From contig NZ_LZLE01000344.1 of assembly GCF_001673155.1 (NCBI RefSeq), positions 1 to 38,567 on the forward strand: a stretch of 38,567 nucleotides of DNA. Reading direction: 5' to 3'. Shown here piece by piece: positions 1 to 10,200 of the stretch (position 1 is its first letter; every line of letters starts with the position of its first letter). The notes beneath the pieces were generated by a model, which was given only the letters and a program-made list of their open reading frames with translations, ran no database searches and was not told the origin of the DNA. The position numbers and the translations under genes were made by a program. This DNA comes from Mycobacterium sp. 1423905.2. GTDB taxonomy: Bacteria > Actinomycetota > Actinomycetes > Mycobacteriales > Mycobacteriaceae.

Positions 1-2343
1 TGCGCTGATGGCGTTGACCTGATCCATCGCTTCGGTGCCGAACGGATTGAGTTTGGTTTGCACCAAGTACCGCACCGAGTGGCCGTCGGGAGAGATGAAC
101 GCCTTGGCGGCCTTCTGGAACTCCTGCAGCTTCAGCAGTTGCGGCGGGATGTTGAACCCGGCCATCGCCGGTTGTGCCGCGTCCCGTTTCAGCGACAACA
201 AGAACGCCGCCGACTCGCTGAGCCCGGCGCCCAACTGTTTGACCTGGTCGACGAGTTGCGTCACCGCGTCGGCGATCTGCCGGCTGCCTCCGGCGAATCG
301 GTCCGCGCCCTGCTGCAGGTTGTTGAGGTTCGCCTGCAGGCCACCGGGTTTGTCCATGCCCATGGAGTGCATGACCTTGGTGACGTTGGTCAGAGCACCG
401 CGCAGTCGGTCGATCGATGCGTTCAGAGTTTGCTTGTCCGAGAAGGTCTGCATCTGCCGGACCAGGTCGTTGATGGCGTCGAGGTCTTCTTGATCGCGTG
501 CACCCATCAGTCGCTGGAACTGGCCGCGGGTGGCGATGCAGGACTCGTCGGCATCGCAGATGGGATTGCCTTGCAATGCCGCCAGCACCGGGCCTATCCA
601 GCCGAACATGTCCCGGGCGGTGGAGAAGTTCCAGCCCATGGAGTTGCCGAGTGAGTTCACGTGGTCGACGAGTTTGGCCGCGGTGTCGACCTCGCGGACC
701 AAGGTGTCGCCACTGTGCTCGGCCTTCAACGAGGTGAAGGCGTCGATCAAGCCTTGGATGCTGCTGGCGAGCATGGTGACTTGGCCACGTACGGCGCCGA
801 GGTTGTCGGCCAGCGTGTCGGTGCCGTCGACCAGCCGGTTGAGGTCGTTGGTGTGGTCGTTGATCAGGTCTGACCCGCTGGCCAGCAGACTGCCGATAGC
901 GCCGGCCTGGTAGGTGGCTCGGAATTGTTCCGGCACATTTCCGGTAGGCCGAGTGATGCCGGTGACTGCGGCGATGTTCGGCAGTTGACTCACCCGGTCC
1001 GCCATCTGTTCCAGGTCGGCGAGGGCCCGCGGGTTGCGCAGGTCATGCGGTGACTGAATGAGGATGTAGGACGGAATCGACTGGTTTACCGGGAAGTGCC
1101 GGTCCAGCGCCGCGTAGCCGATCGAGCTTGGCGCCGACGGTTTCAGCGCCTTGCGATCGTCGTAGTTGTAGCGCACCAATGCGGCGCAACTGGCCAGAGC
1201 GATCAACACGAGCACGCTGGCAACCAGATGGGCCTTCGGCCGGCGCACGATCCGAATCCCCGAGCGCCGCCAGAACCCGGCGGTCAGTTCCCGTCGCGGC
1301 TTCACCCAACCGCGTGGTCCCGCGAGCATCAGAACCGCCGGCAGCAACGTGAGCGCGGCGAGGAACGCCACGCCGATCCCGATCGCCGAGGACGCTCCGA
1401 CCGTCTTGAACACGCCCATCCGGGCGAAACTGATCAGCAAGAAGGTAATTCCCACGGTGGTGGCAGACGCGGCAATCACCTTGCCGATCGAGGTCATCGC
1501 CCGCCTGACTGCCTCGTCGAAATCGAGTCCAGACCTCAAATAATCGTGATAGCGGCTGATGAGGAAGACCGCGTAGTCGGTTCCGGCGCCGGCCATGATC
1601 GCGCTCAAGAACACGATGGACTGGTTCGACACACCCGTGCCCGTCAGGTGGGAGTAGGTGGCCGCCAGGGCCTGTGCGATGACCAGGGACAGGCCGATCG
1701 TGAGCAACGGCAGCAGCATGGTGACCGCGCTGCGGTAGACCAGCAACAAGACGATCAGCACCAGAACCGCGATCGCCAGCTCGATGGGAAGCCGATCATG
1801 GTCGCCGGCGACGGTGAGGTCGGCGACGGTTGCTGCGGGGCCGGTGAGGTTCGCGGTCAATGGTGTGCCGGCAACGGCATGACTGACGATGTCGCCGATG
1901 CGGTTGAAAGCGGCGTAAGACCGCGGCGTTCCCAGTTCACCGGCGACGCCAACCGGCAGCACCCAAGCTTTGTGATCCTGGCTGGTCAGGACCGAACGCA
2001 GGGGCGGCGTGCTGATGAAGTCCTGCAACATCACCACGTCTCGGGTGTCCGCGCGCAGCGCGTCCACCACTTTGCGGTAGGCGGCTTCGTCGGCCGGGCT
2101 CAGCCCTTTGTCGTCGGTCAGCACGACCAACAGGAGGTTTTCGGTGCCCGACTCGTGAAACGCCTCGGTCATCTTCCTGGCGGTGACGCTGGAGGGTGCG
2201 TCGCTGGGCAGAATGGCCAGCGGATGCTTCTGAGCCATGTCGTTGAGCGAGGGACAGGTCAGCGGTAGCGCGACCGCCAACGCAACCCAGATCCCGATCA
2301 CTGCCCAGGGCCACCGCACCACAAAGTCGGTCAGCCGTCGCAT
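1..2343 (-). CDS. mmpL10: MmpL-family (RND) lipid transporter, MmpL10-like, C-terminus beyond window
   Basis: Inner-membrane RND-type transporter predicted to export a trehalose-linked lipid. The 781 visible residues are open to the left edge, against about 1000 for the family. TM1 lies at about residues 8-28, the first periplasmic domain at about 30-185, and a bundle of five helices at about 186-345. The bundle carries GAGTDYAVFL with the Asp256-Tyr257 pair typical of the MmpL proton-relay region. One more helix (about 372-390) leads into the large second periplasmic domain, and the second helix bundle is off the edge. The ATG at 2343 is preceded by a GGTGAGG-like ribosome site. It lies 108 nt downstream of the papA-like gene on the same strand, so the two are probably co-transcribed. 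Assignment to MmpL10 rests on the papA/pks context, not on sequence comparison; MmpL8 or another MmpL is possible. Confidence 0.85.
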   Translation of the reverse strand, partial: MRRLTDFVVRWPWAVIGIWVALAVALPLTCPSLNDMAQKHPLAILPSDAPSSVTARKMTEAFHESGTENLLLVVLTDDKGLSPADEAAYRKVVDALRADTRDVVMLQDFISTPPLRSVLTSQDHKAWVLPVGVAGELGTPRSYAAFNRIGDIVSHAVAGTPLTANLTGPAATVADLTVAGDHDRLPIELAIAVLVLIVLLLVYRSAVTMLLPLLTIGLSLVIAQALAATYSHLTGTGVSNQSIVFLSAIMAGAGTDYAVFLISRYHDYLRSGLDFDEAVRRAMTSIGKVIAASATTVGITFLLISFARMGVFKTVGASSAIGIGVAFLAALTLLPAVLMLAGPRGWVKPRRELTAGFWRRSGIRIVRRPKAHLVASVLVLIALASCAALVRYNYDDRKALKPSAPSSIGYAALDRHFPVNQSIPSYILIQSPHDLRNPRALADLEQMADRVSQLPNIAAVTGITRPTGNVPEQFRATYQAGAIGSLLASGSDLINDHTNDLNRLVDGTDTLADNLGAVRGQVTMLASSIQGLIDAFTSLKAEHSGDTLVREVDTAAKLVDHVNSLGNSMGWNFSTARDMFGWIGPVLAALQGNPICDADESCIATRGQFQRLMGARDQEDLDAINDLVRQMQTFSDKQTLNASIDRLRGALTNVTKVMHSMGMDKPGGLQANLNNLQQGADRFAGGSRQIADAVTQLVDQVKQLGAGLSESAAFLLSLKRDAAQPAMAGFNIPPQLLKLQEFQKAAKAFISPDGHSVRYLVQTKLNPFGTEAMDQVNAISA

Positions 2344-2451
2344 CTTGCCCTCACCCCCGGTCAGCGCAATGGTGTGCGCCCGCCGGCGACCCTCGCCGAC
2401 GTCCTGTCAAACCGCGCATAGTCACACCACGAGCCATCGAACTACCGCGCG

Positions 2452-3873
2452 CTACGCAACGCGTCCCCAATGTCCGCTGGCGGCGACCCGCACGCACACG
2501 GACTTCATCGCTTCCATATAGCGGACAACTGATTTCTGGGCGACCGGATTGTCCGGATACATGATCGCCATCGCCGTGCCCTCCGCGTACCGGAATACGT
2601 AAACGGTCAGTTGGTACGAGTACCGACCGTCGGAGTAGATACCTATGTTCTTCGCATAGCCCAGGTCGGCCGCGGCCAGCACCGCGTTCAGCGGAGCCGC
2701 CCCGCCATGCAGAAAGTTCGACACCGGAAAGTTCGGCTGGGGCCAACTCAACCAGGGCGCCAGTTCCAGGACCCGGTAGTAGGGCACCTTCGCCAAGTGC
2801 AGTCCCGAGTCGAAGCACGTCTGCGCCGCCCAGGCGGCATCGCCGAACGACGCCGCAGCGATCGGCACGGTGATCGGGATCAGGCCGGTGAACCAGCCCT
2901 GAGTCATGAAGTTGTCCGTGGTCCGGCGCGCATCTCTGGGAGTCAGCCCGTAATAGGTGAGCGCACCGGTGAACTCGTGCTCTACCAGGGCGAAGCAAGC
3001 GAACAATCCGCCGATGAAGCGCGCGCCGACCGCCGTGCACGCCGCCTCGAACCGCTCCGTTTGTGCTGCGTCCATCAGCAGTTCGGAAACCATGTCACTG
3101 CCCGTCGGCTCCGACGAATTGCCCAGCGGCAACGGAAATTCAGGGAAGCCGCCGTTGTTGTTCTCAGCAAAGTCGATCCACGCGCGTACGTGCGGGGAAT
3201 CTACGGTCAACGTGGAGGTGTACTGGCGTTCCCGGGCGCAGAAATCGTCATAGCTACCGGCATCGGGAAGCGTCAGGGCTTCACCGCCGTCGCTCAGCGC
3301 CGCGTACATCCCGTTGGCCTCGAGCATCGTGGTGCCGATCAGCGTCGCGTCCCCGTGCACGTGATCCATGGCGGCGAAGAAGGTGAAGTAGTCCTCGCTT
3401 TGGATGATCCCGAAGGTGAAGCAGCCCCACTCCAGCGGATTCGGGATGGCCACCACGTGGGCCCGTATCTCGTCCACCGTCATCTCGCCGTGGTCGACCG
3501 GAATGAATTCGATGTCGGCGGGATCGTCGATGGTGTGCCGCACAAAGGCTCCGTCGCCGGTGTGGTCGAACCAGCTGCGGAACGTGTCATGCCGACGCAG
3601 GTAGGCGTTGACCGCGTGGTCCATCGCGGCAACGTCGCACCGGCCGGGGACCTCGCAGGTAGCGATGATCTGCCGGGAGAAGCCCAGCCCGGCGGCGGTG
3701 CGTTCCTGGTAGTTACGCAGGTGTTGGGCCTGCATGTAGCTGACCGGCACGGTGCTGACCGGCGCTTGGCGGGCTTTTTCGTGGGCCTCGGCTGTCGGGT
3801 GCCAGGAGATCACCGACCCTGGGATCGGCGTCCAGTCACCGAGTGAGCCGATCGTAATCTGCCCGATTCGCAA
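2452..3873 (-). CDS. papA3: PapA-family acyltransferase (condensation-domain fold), PapA3-like
   Basis: Polyketide-associated acyltransferase of 473 residues, the usual PapA length, predicted to move acyl chains onto a trehalose core. The N-terminus (IGSLGDWTPIPGS) and the central TQGWFTGLIPITVP segment (about 324-337) are typical of the PapA1/A2/A3 group. The catalytic HxxxD motif is H171-VHG-D175, within DHVHGDAT; the Gly usually following the Asp is Ala. The start is TTG at 3873-3871, the only one that gives the conserved N-terminus, with GGGGAG about 8 nt upstream. It sits upstream of the mmpL gene and divergent from the pks. In the TPP pathway of M. smegmatis PapA3 acylates trehalose. 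The family is clear; the PapA3 identity is inferred from neighbours. Confidence 0.87.
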   Translation of the reverse strand: MRIGQITIGSLGDWTPIPGSVISWHPTAEAHEKARQAPVSTVPVSYMQAQHLRNYQERTAAGLGFSRQIIATCEVPGRCDVAAMDHAVNAYLRRHDTFRSWFDHTGDGAFVRHTIDDPADIEFIPVDHGEMTVDEIRAHVVAIPNPLEWGCFTFGIIQSEDYFTFFAAMDHVHGDATLIGTTMLEANGMYAALSDGGEALTLPDAGSYDDFCARERQYTSTLTVDSPHVRAWIDFAENNNGGFPEFPLPLGNSSEPTGSDMVSELLMDAAQTERFEAACTAVGARFIGGLFACFALVEHEFTGALTYYGLTPRDARRTTDNFMTQGWFTGLIPITVPIAAASFGDAAWAAQTCFDSGLHLAKVPYYRVLELAPWLSWPQPNFPVSNFLHGGAAPLNAVLAAADLGYAKNIGIYSDGRYSYQLTVYVFRYAEGTAMAIMYPDNPVAQKSVVRYMEAMKSVCVRVAASGHWGRVA

Positions 3874-4258
3874 TATGTTTCTCCCCGGTGTCCATGGCGT
3901 TCTCTCGGCGGCAGGGTCGGCCGCGCGGGTAGCCAGATCACGATAACCTTCGCCGCGAGCACCGCTCGCCGGTATCCGACGATCGGGTTCGGCCTCCGCC
4001 CACCGTACTTGCGCGCGCCCCCAGCAATGAATTCATCGGGGTCGTCGGCGGTGATTCGGCTGCGACAAACGGCCTAGGATGTGTAAATTCGCCAGGACGG
4101 CTGCCGGAGGCTTCGTGCCCGGCGCAGTTCCGTCAGATCTGGTTCTGGGTGTGCAGTGATGCGCGGCTCAGGATGTGGTTCGGAGCGACCACGGCCCCGG
4201 CTTCGTGAAGAGGCTGGCGGGCATCAAGCTTCCGAGCGAAACAGGGGAGGACAACCGC
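3874..4258. other. Divergent intergenic region between papA and pks
   Basis: 385 bp without a convincing gene. It must hold the promoters for papA-mmpL (leftward) and pks (rightward). Seen in it: a perfect 10-bp palindrome ATGAATTCAT at 4027-4036, AT-rich against its surroundings, and TAGGAT at 4075-4080, which fits the mycobacterial -10 pattern TANNNT for pks but has no good -35. On the minus strand TATCGT near 3950 could serve as a papA -10, also without a clear -35. The pks ribosome site GGGGAGG lies at 4243-4249. Confidence 0.5.
4027..4036. promoter_or_regulatory. Palindrome ATGAATTCAT, possible operator
   Basis: A perfect 10-bp palindrome in the papA-pks divergent region, about 40 bp upstream of the candidate pks -10 hexamer. 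Such an AT-rich palindrome stands out in sequence of this base composition. It could be a regulator site serving both transcription units. No regulator gene is visible in the window to pair with it. Confidence 0.25.
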
Positions 4259-7200
4259 ATGACATCCGCCGAAAACCCATCGGGGCGGACCTCGGGATTT
4301 GCCGTCGTCGGTTACGCGGCGCGGTTTCCCGGTGCCGCGGATGCGGACGAATACTGGCAGGTGCTGCGGGAGGGCCGGGAGGCGATCTCGGAGGTGCCTG
4401 CGGACCGCTGGGATGTCGACGAATTCTTCGACCCGGATCCCGATGCGCCCGGGAAGGTCGTGACCCGTCGGGCCGGTTTCGTCGACGATGTCACGGGGTT
4501 CGACGCGCCGTTCTTCGGTATGTCGGCGCGCGAGGTCAGGCTGATGGACCCGCAGCACCGGCTGCTGCTGGAGACGGCATGGCGGGCGGTCGAGCATTCG
4601 GGCACCGCACCAACGGCTTTGGCGAACACCAACACCGGTGTGTTCGTCGGCCTTGCCACCCATGACTACCTGGGAATGGCATCGGACGACCTGACGTACC
4701 CCGAGATCGAGGCCTACATGGCGATCGGGACGTCGAATGCCGCGGCGGCGGGCCGGATCAGCTACCGGTTGGGCCTGCAGGGACCGGCGGTCGCCGTGGA
4801 CACCGCGTGCAGTTCCTCGTTGGTGGCGATCCACCAGGCCTGCCAGGCGCTGCAGTTGGGCGAGTGCGACCTGGCGCTGGCCGGCGGCGCGAACGTGATG
4901 CTGACCCCGGCGACCATGATCACCTTCTCCCACGCGCACATGCTCGCCCCTGACGGCCGGTGCAAGACCTTCGACGCGGCCGCCGACGGCTACGTGCGCG
5001 GCGAGGGATGCGGTGTCATCGTCGTCAAGCGGCTCGAGGATGCGATTCGCGACGGTGACCGGATCCGGGCCGTGATCCGGGGCAGTGCGATCAACCAGGA
5101 CGGCGCCTCTGGCGGTTTGACGGTGCCCAACGGTGTTGCCCAGCAACGGGTTATCGGTGAGGCGCTCAAGCGCGCCGGTGTCGCGCCCAGCGACGTCGCA
5201 TACCTCGAGGCCCACGGGACCGGGACATCGCTGGGCGATCCGATCGAGGTCCAGGCCGCGGGCGCGGTATACGGCGCCGGCCGGGAGAGCGGCCAGCCGT
5301 TGCTGATCGGTTCGGTCAAGACGAATATCGGGCACTTGGAAGCCGCCGCAGGCATCGCCGGCGTGATCAAGGTCATCATGTCGCTCGAGAACGAGGTGCT
5401 GCCGCAGCACCTGCACTTCCGTAACCCCTCGCCGCACATCCCGTGGGACCGGCTCGCGGTGGAGGTTGTGCAGGAGCCCACCAGCTGGGAACGCAACGGA
5501 CGGGCCCGTATCGCCGGGGTCAGCTCCTTCGGGTTCGCCGGCACGAACGCGCACGTCATCATCGAAGAAGCTCCGGATCGCGCGTCGGCCGCGCCGGCGC
5601 CCGCTCCGGTGGCGACGCCAGGGGACCGACGATTCGGCGTGCTCCCGCTGTCGGCGCGCACACCGGCGGCCTTGGTCGAACTCGCCGGTCAGTACCGAAG
5701 CTGGCTGCGGGCACACCCCGAGGCCACCCTGGCCGATGTCTGCTTCACCGCCGGGGTCGGACGGGCACACTTCGAGCACCGAGCCGCACTGGTGGTCAAC
5801 TCCCGCGAATCCGCCGCCGATCTGCTCGGTGCGCTCGCCGACGACCGCCCGGCGCCCGGTCTGGTCCGCGGGGTGTCCGACGACAAGCCCAAGACGGCGT
5901 GGCTGTTCACCGGTCAAGGCAGCCAATACGTGGGCATGGCGCGCGAATTGTTCGACACCGAACCGGTTTTCGCAGATACGCTGAACCGCTGCGCGGCCGT
6001 CGTCGCCGATGTCCTGGAAAAGCCGTTGCTGGACGTCATTTTCGACGTGGACAGCCCGGCGGGCGAGGAGACGCTGCGGCAGACGTCCTACGCACAGCCG
6101 GCCCTGTTCGCCGTCGAGATGGGCTTGGCCCGACTCTGGCAGTCATGGGGCTTCGAGCCCGACGTAGTGCTGGGTCACAGCGTCGGACAGTATTCGGCGG
6201 CCTGCGTGGCGGGAGTTTTCAGCCTGGAGGACGGCGCGCTGCTGATGGCCGAGCGCGGCCGCCTCTTCGGCAGTCTGCCCGCGGGCGGCCGGATGGTCGC
6301 GGTCTTCACCGCGGCCGAACGCGTCGAGAGCCTCACCGACGAATTCCCCGCTCTATCCGTTGCGGCCTACAACGGTGCCAACACCGTCTTGTCGGGACCC
6401 GCGCAGGATCTCGAGCAGGCGGTGGCTCGGCTGGCCGCCGACGGCGTGCGGTGTGACTGGCTCGACACCAGTCACGCGTTCCACTCGGCGCTGCTGGATC
6501 CTATCCTCGACGAGTTCGAGGCTTACGCGAACCGGTTCAAATACGGCTCGCCGCAACGACTTCTCATCTGCAACCGCACCGGCGCCGCGCTCGGCCGGAG
6601 CGTGAAAATCGACGGCGCCTATTGGCGCCGCCACGCGCGGCAACCGGTGGAATTCGCCAAGAGCGTGCGCACCCTGTCCGATCTGGGATGCAAAGTGTTG
6701 CTGGAAGTCGGCCCGCAACCGGTGCTCACCGCCGCGGCTCTGCGGGCTTGGCCCGATCCGGCGAGCACTCCGAAGGCCATTGCATCGCTGCGCCGAAACA
6801 CCGCCGACCACCGCCAGATCACCGAGGCCCTCGCCGACGCGTACGTCCTGGGCCACCTGCCGGACTTCGCCGGCGTCCAGCGCGGCCCGGCGCAAAAGCT
6901 CGACCTGCCCACCTATCCGTTCCAGCACCGCCAGTACTGGTACCGCGACAACCGGGTCCGCCCGAACCAACAACAGCACACCGCCGTGAGCACCGAAGCC
7001 GTCCGTCTCCTCGAAGACGGGCGGATCGAGGAACTCGCTGCCCTGCTCGACGGGAGCAGTGCTGACGCCCAGACCCTGGCAGTGCTGCAAAAGCTTGCCG
7101 CGCAACACAATCGGCAACGCCACACCCAGTCCATCGCGGACGCGCGTTACGAGATCCGTTGGGAGAAGGCCACCACAACCCAGGCCGGCACCGGCGAGGG

Positions 7201-10200
7201 GTCCGGTTGGCTCGTCGTCAGCGACAATGCCGACGCGGTGCGGCCATTGGTGGATGCCTTGACCGCGCAAGGACACCAGCATCAGCTTCTGCAACTGCCG
7301 GACTCCGACGCCGACGAGGAACAACTCGAAGTTGCTCTGCGCGCCGCGGCGGCCGACGACCCGACGCTGCGGATCTTGCATGTCGCCGCGGCCGACTCCG
7401 ACACCGCGCCGTCGATGCGGTCGCTGTTGCGGATGCAACACCGCGTCTTGGGCGGTACCCGTCGACTGTTCCGCGCCGCCGCCGCCGCTGAGTTGCGGCG
7501 ACCGATCTGGGTCGTCACCCGCGGCGCACAACGAGTTACCGCGACCGACACCGTGTCACCGGACCAGAGTTGCCTGTGGGGCTTTGGTCGGGCCGCCTCG
7601 TTGGAGCATCCCCAAGTCTGGGGCGGCTTGGTGGACCTGGCGGACGGCACTGAGCAGGAGTGGGCGCGACTCATCGACCGGCTCTCGGCCGCACCGTCCG
7701 ACTCCGCTGTGCGGGAAGACCAGTTCGCGCTGCGGGAAGACGCGGTCTATGTGCCCCGGTTGGTGCGACGAACCGGACAGCCGGTCGCGACACCGCTGGC
7801 GCTGCGTGACGATGCAACGTACTTGGTGACCGGCGGTCTGGGTGCGATCGGACTCGAATTCGCTGGGTTCCTGGCTGCGCACGGCGCGCGGCATCTGGTG
7901 TTGACCGGCCGACGCGCGCCCAGCGATGCCGCGCAGCAGCGCATCGACGGGATCGCTGACCAGCATGGTTGCGACGTGCGATTCGTCGCCGCCGACGTCG
8001 CCGATGCGCATGACGTCGCGCGGCTGTTGTCCAACCTGCGCGCCGAAATGCCGCCGGTGGCCGGCATTGTCCACGCCGCAGGGGAGGTCGGCACCACCCC
8101 GCTGCGCAGCCTGGACGACGCCGAGGTGGACCGGGTGTTTGCCGGAAAGGTCTGGGGCGCTTGGCATTTGAGCGAAGCGGTCGCGGATATGCAGCTCGAC
8201 TTCTTCGTCAGCACATCGTCGATCGCTTCGGTGTGGGGCGGATTCGGTCAGACCGCCTATGGTGCTGCCAACGCCTTCCTGGACGGACTGGCCTGGCGGC
8301 TGCGTGAGCAAGGCGTTGCCGCGATCAGCGTGAACTTCGGGCCCTGGTCGGCGGGCATGGCCGACGCGGAGGCCCGCGCCCGTCTCAGCCAGCGCGGAGT
8401 CCTGACCTTGTCACCCGCCGATGCACTGGCCGGCATGGCCGATCTGATGGCGGCATCGTCCGGCCAGGGGTCTGGCCCCGCTCAAGGCGTGGTGGCCCGC
8501 ATCGACTGGTCCCGCTTCTTGCCGCTCTACCAGCAAGCCGGACGTCGATCGCTGCTGTCCGAGCTGGAACGCGAAGTGCCTGACTCGGCGCCGGCGCCGA
8601 CCCCGTCCGGCACGACTCGGCTAGTCGAACAGCTCACCAATGCGCCGGTGCAACAGCGCAAGAAGCTTGTCGTCGATCACCTGCGCGAGGCGGTCGCGGA
8701 GGTGACGCGAGTCGACCCCGCGGAGATCCGTGCCGACGCCGGATTCTTTGATCTGGGCATGGATTCGTTGATGGCCGTTGAATTGCGCCGCCGCATCGAG
8801 CAAGCCGTGGGCAAAGAGGTGCCGGCCACCCTGGCGATGGACTACCCACGGCTTTCCGACGTGGCGGACTACCTGCTCGGCGACGTCCTCGGGCTCAGCG
8901 AGCAGGCGCCCGCAGCGTCGGCTGCCAAGCAGGCCTCGGCGGTGGTGACCCGGACCGACGAGCCGATCGCGATCGTCGCGGTGGCTTGCCGTTTCCCCGG
9001 AGCGCCCAATCCCGAAGCGTTCTGGGACGTGTTGGCCGGTGGGGTCGACGCCATCCGGGAAGTCCCGGAGGACCGCTTCGACATCGACGAGTTCTACGAC
9101 CCAGACCCGGAAGCCCCGGGCAAGATCTACAGCCGCTTCGGTGGGTTCCTCAACGAGATCGACGAATTCGATCCGGAGTTCTTCGGAATCTCCCCGCGCG
9201 AGGCCATCTGGATCGACCCACAACAGCGCTTGATGCTCGAAATCGTCTGGGAGGGCCTGGAAAGGGCCGGATACGCACCGTCCGCTTTGCGGGGTAGCCG
9301 CAGCGGCGTTTTCGTCGGCGTGGCGGTCAACGAGTACTCGCACCTGCTGTCCGCCGACTCGGTCGAGAAGATCGAGCCTCACTTCATCACCGGCAATGCG
9401 CTCAATGCCATCTCTGGTCGCGTTGCCTTCGCCCTCGGGCTGGAAGGACCGGCGGTCGCGGTCGACACCGCGTGCAGCTCGTCGCTGGTGGCCGTCCATC
9501 AGGCCTGCCAGGCACTGCACTCCGGTGACTGCGATTTGGCGCTGGCCGGTGGCGTCAACGTCCTGCTCAGTCCGGTGTCCATCATCGCCGCCTCGCGCGC
9601 CCGGATGCTGTCCCCCGTGGGCCGCTGCAAGACCTTCGACGCCTCGGCCGACGGCTATGTGCGTAGCGAAGGCTGCGGGATTCTGGTGCTCAAGAGGCTC
9701 AGCGACGCGATGCGCGACGGAGATCGGGTGTGCGCGGTCATCCCCAGTAGCGCGGTCAACCAGGACGGTGCTTCCAGTGGCTTGACGGTGCCCAATGGCG
9801 GTGCGCAGCAACGGCTTATCAGTGCCGCGCTGGCGCGCGCCGGGCTCGTCGGCGCCGACGTCGACTACCTCGAGGCGCACGGTACGGGTACCCCGCTGGG
9901 TGACCCGATCGAGGTGCAGGCGGCGGGTGCCGTCTATGGTGCCGGCCGCGACTCGGCCCGGCCGTTGCAGATCGGATCGGTGAAGACCAACATCGGCCAC
10001 CTGGAGTCGGCATCCGGCGTCGCCGGCCTGATCAAGGTCGTACTGGCCCTGCAGCACGAGACGCTGCCGCCGAGCCTGCACTTCGACAAGCCATCGCCGC
10101 ATATCCCGTGGGATGCGTTGCCGGTGCGGGTCGTCGACCAGCCGACCCCTTGGCAGACCAATGGGAAACCGCGACGGGCCGGCATCAGTTCGTTCGGCTT

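Noticed and set aside
1096..2268. 390-codon plus-strand open frame opposite mmpL
   Set aside because: Antisense to the MmpL frame, which shows transmembrane helices and the DY motif; the shadow has none.
4133..5926. 597-codon open frame on the minus strand across the pks KS1 region
   Set aside because: Antisense to the clear KS domain; the translation is Arg/Gly/Asp-rich with no motif, as expected for the reverse frame of high-GC coding DNA.
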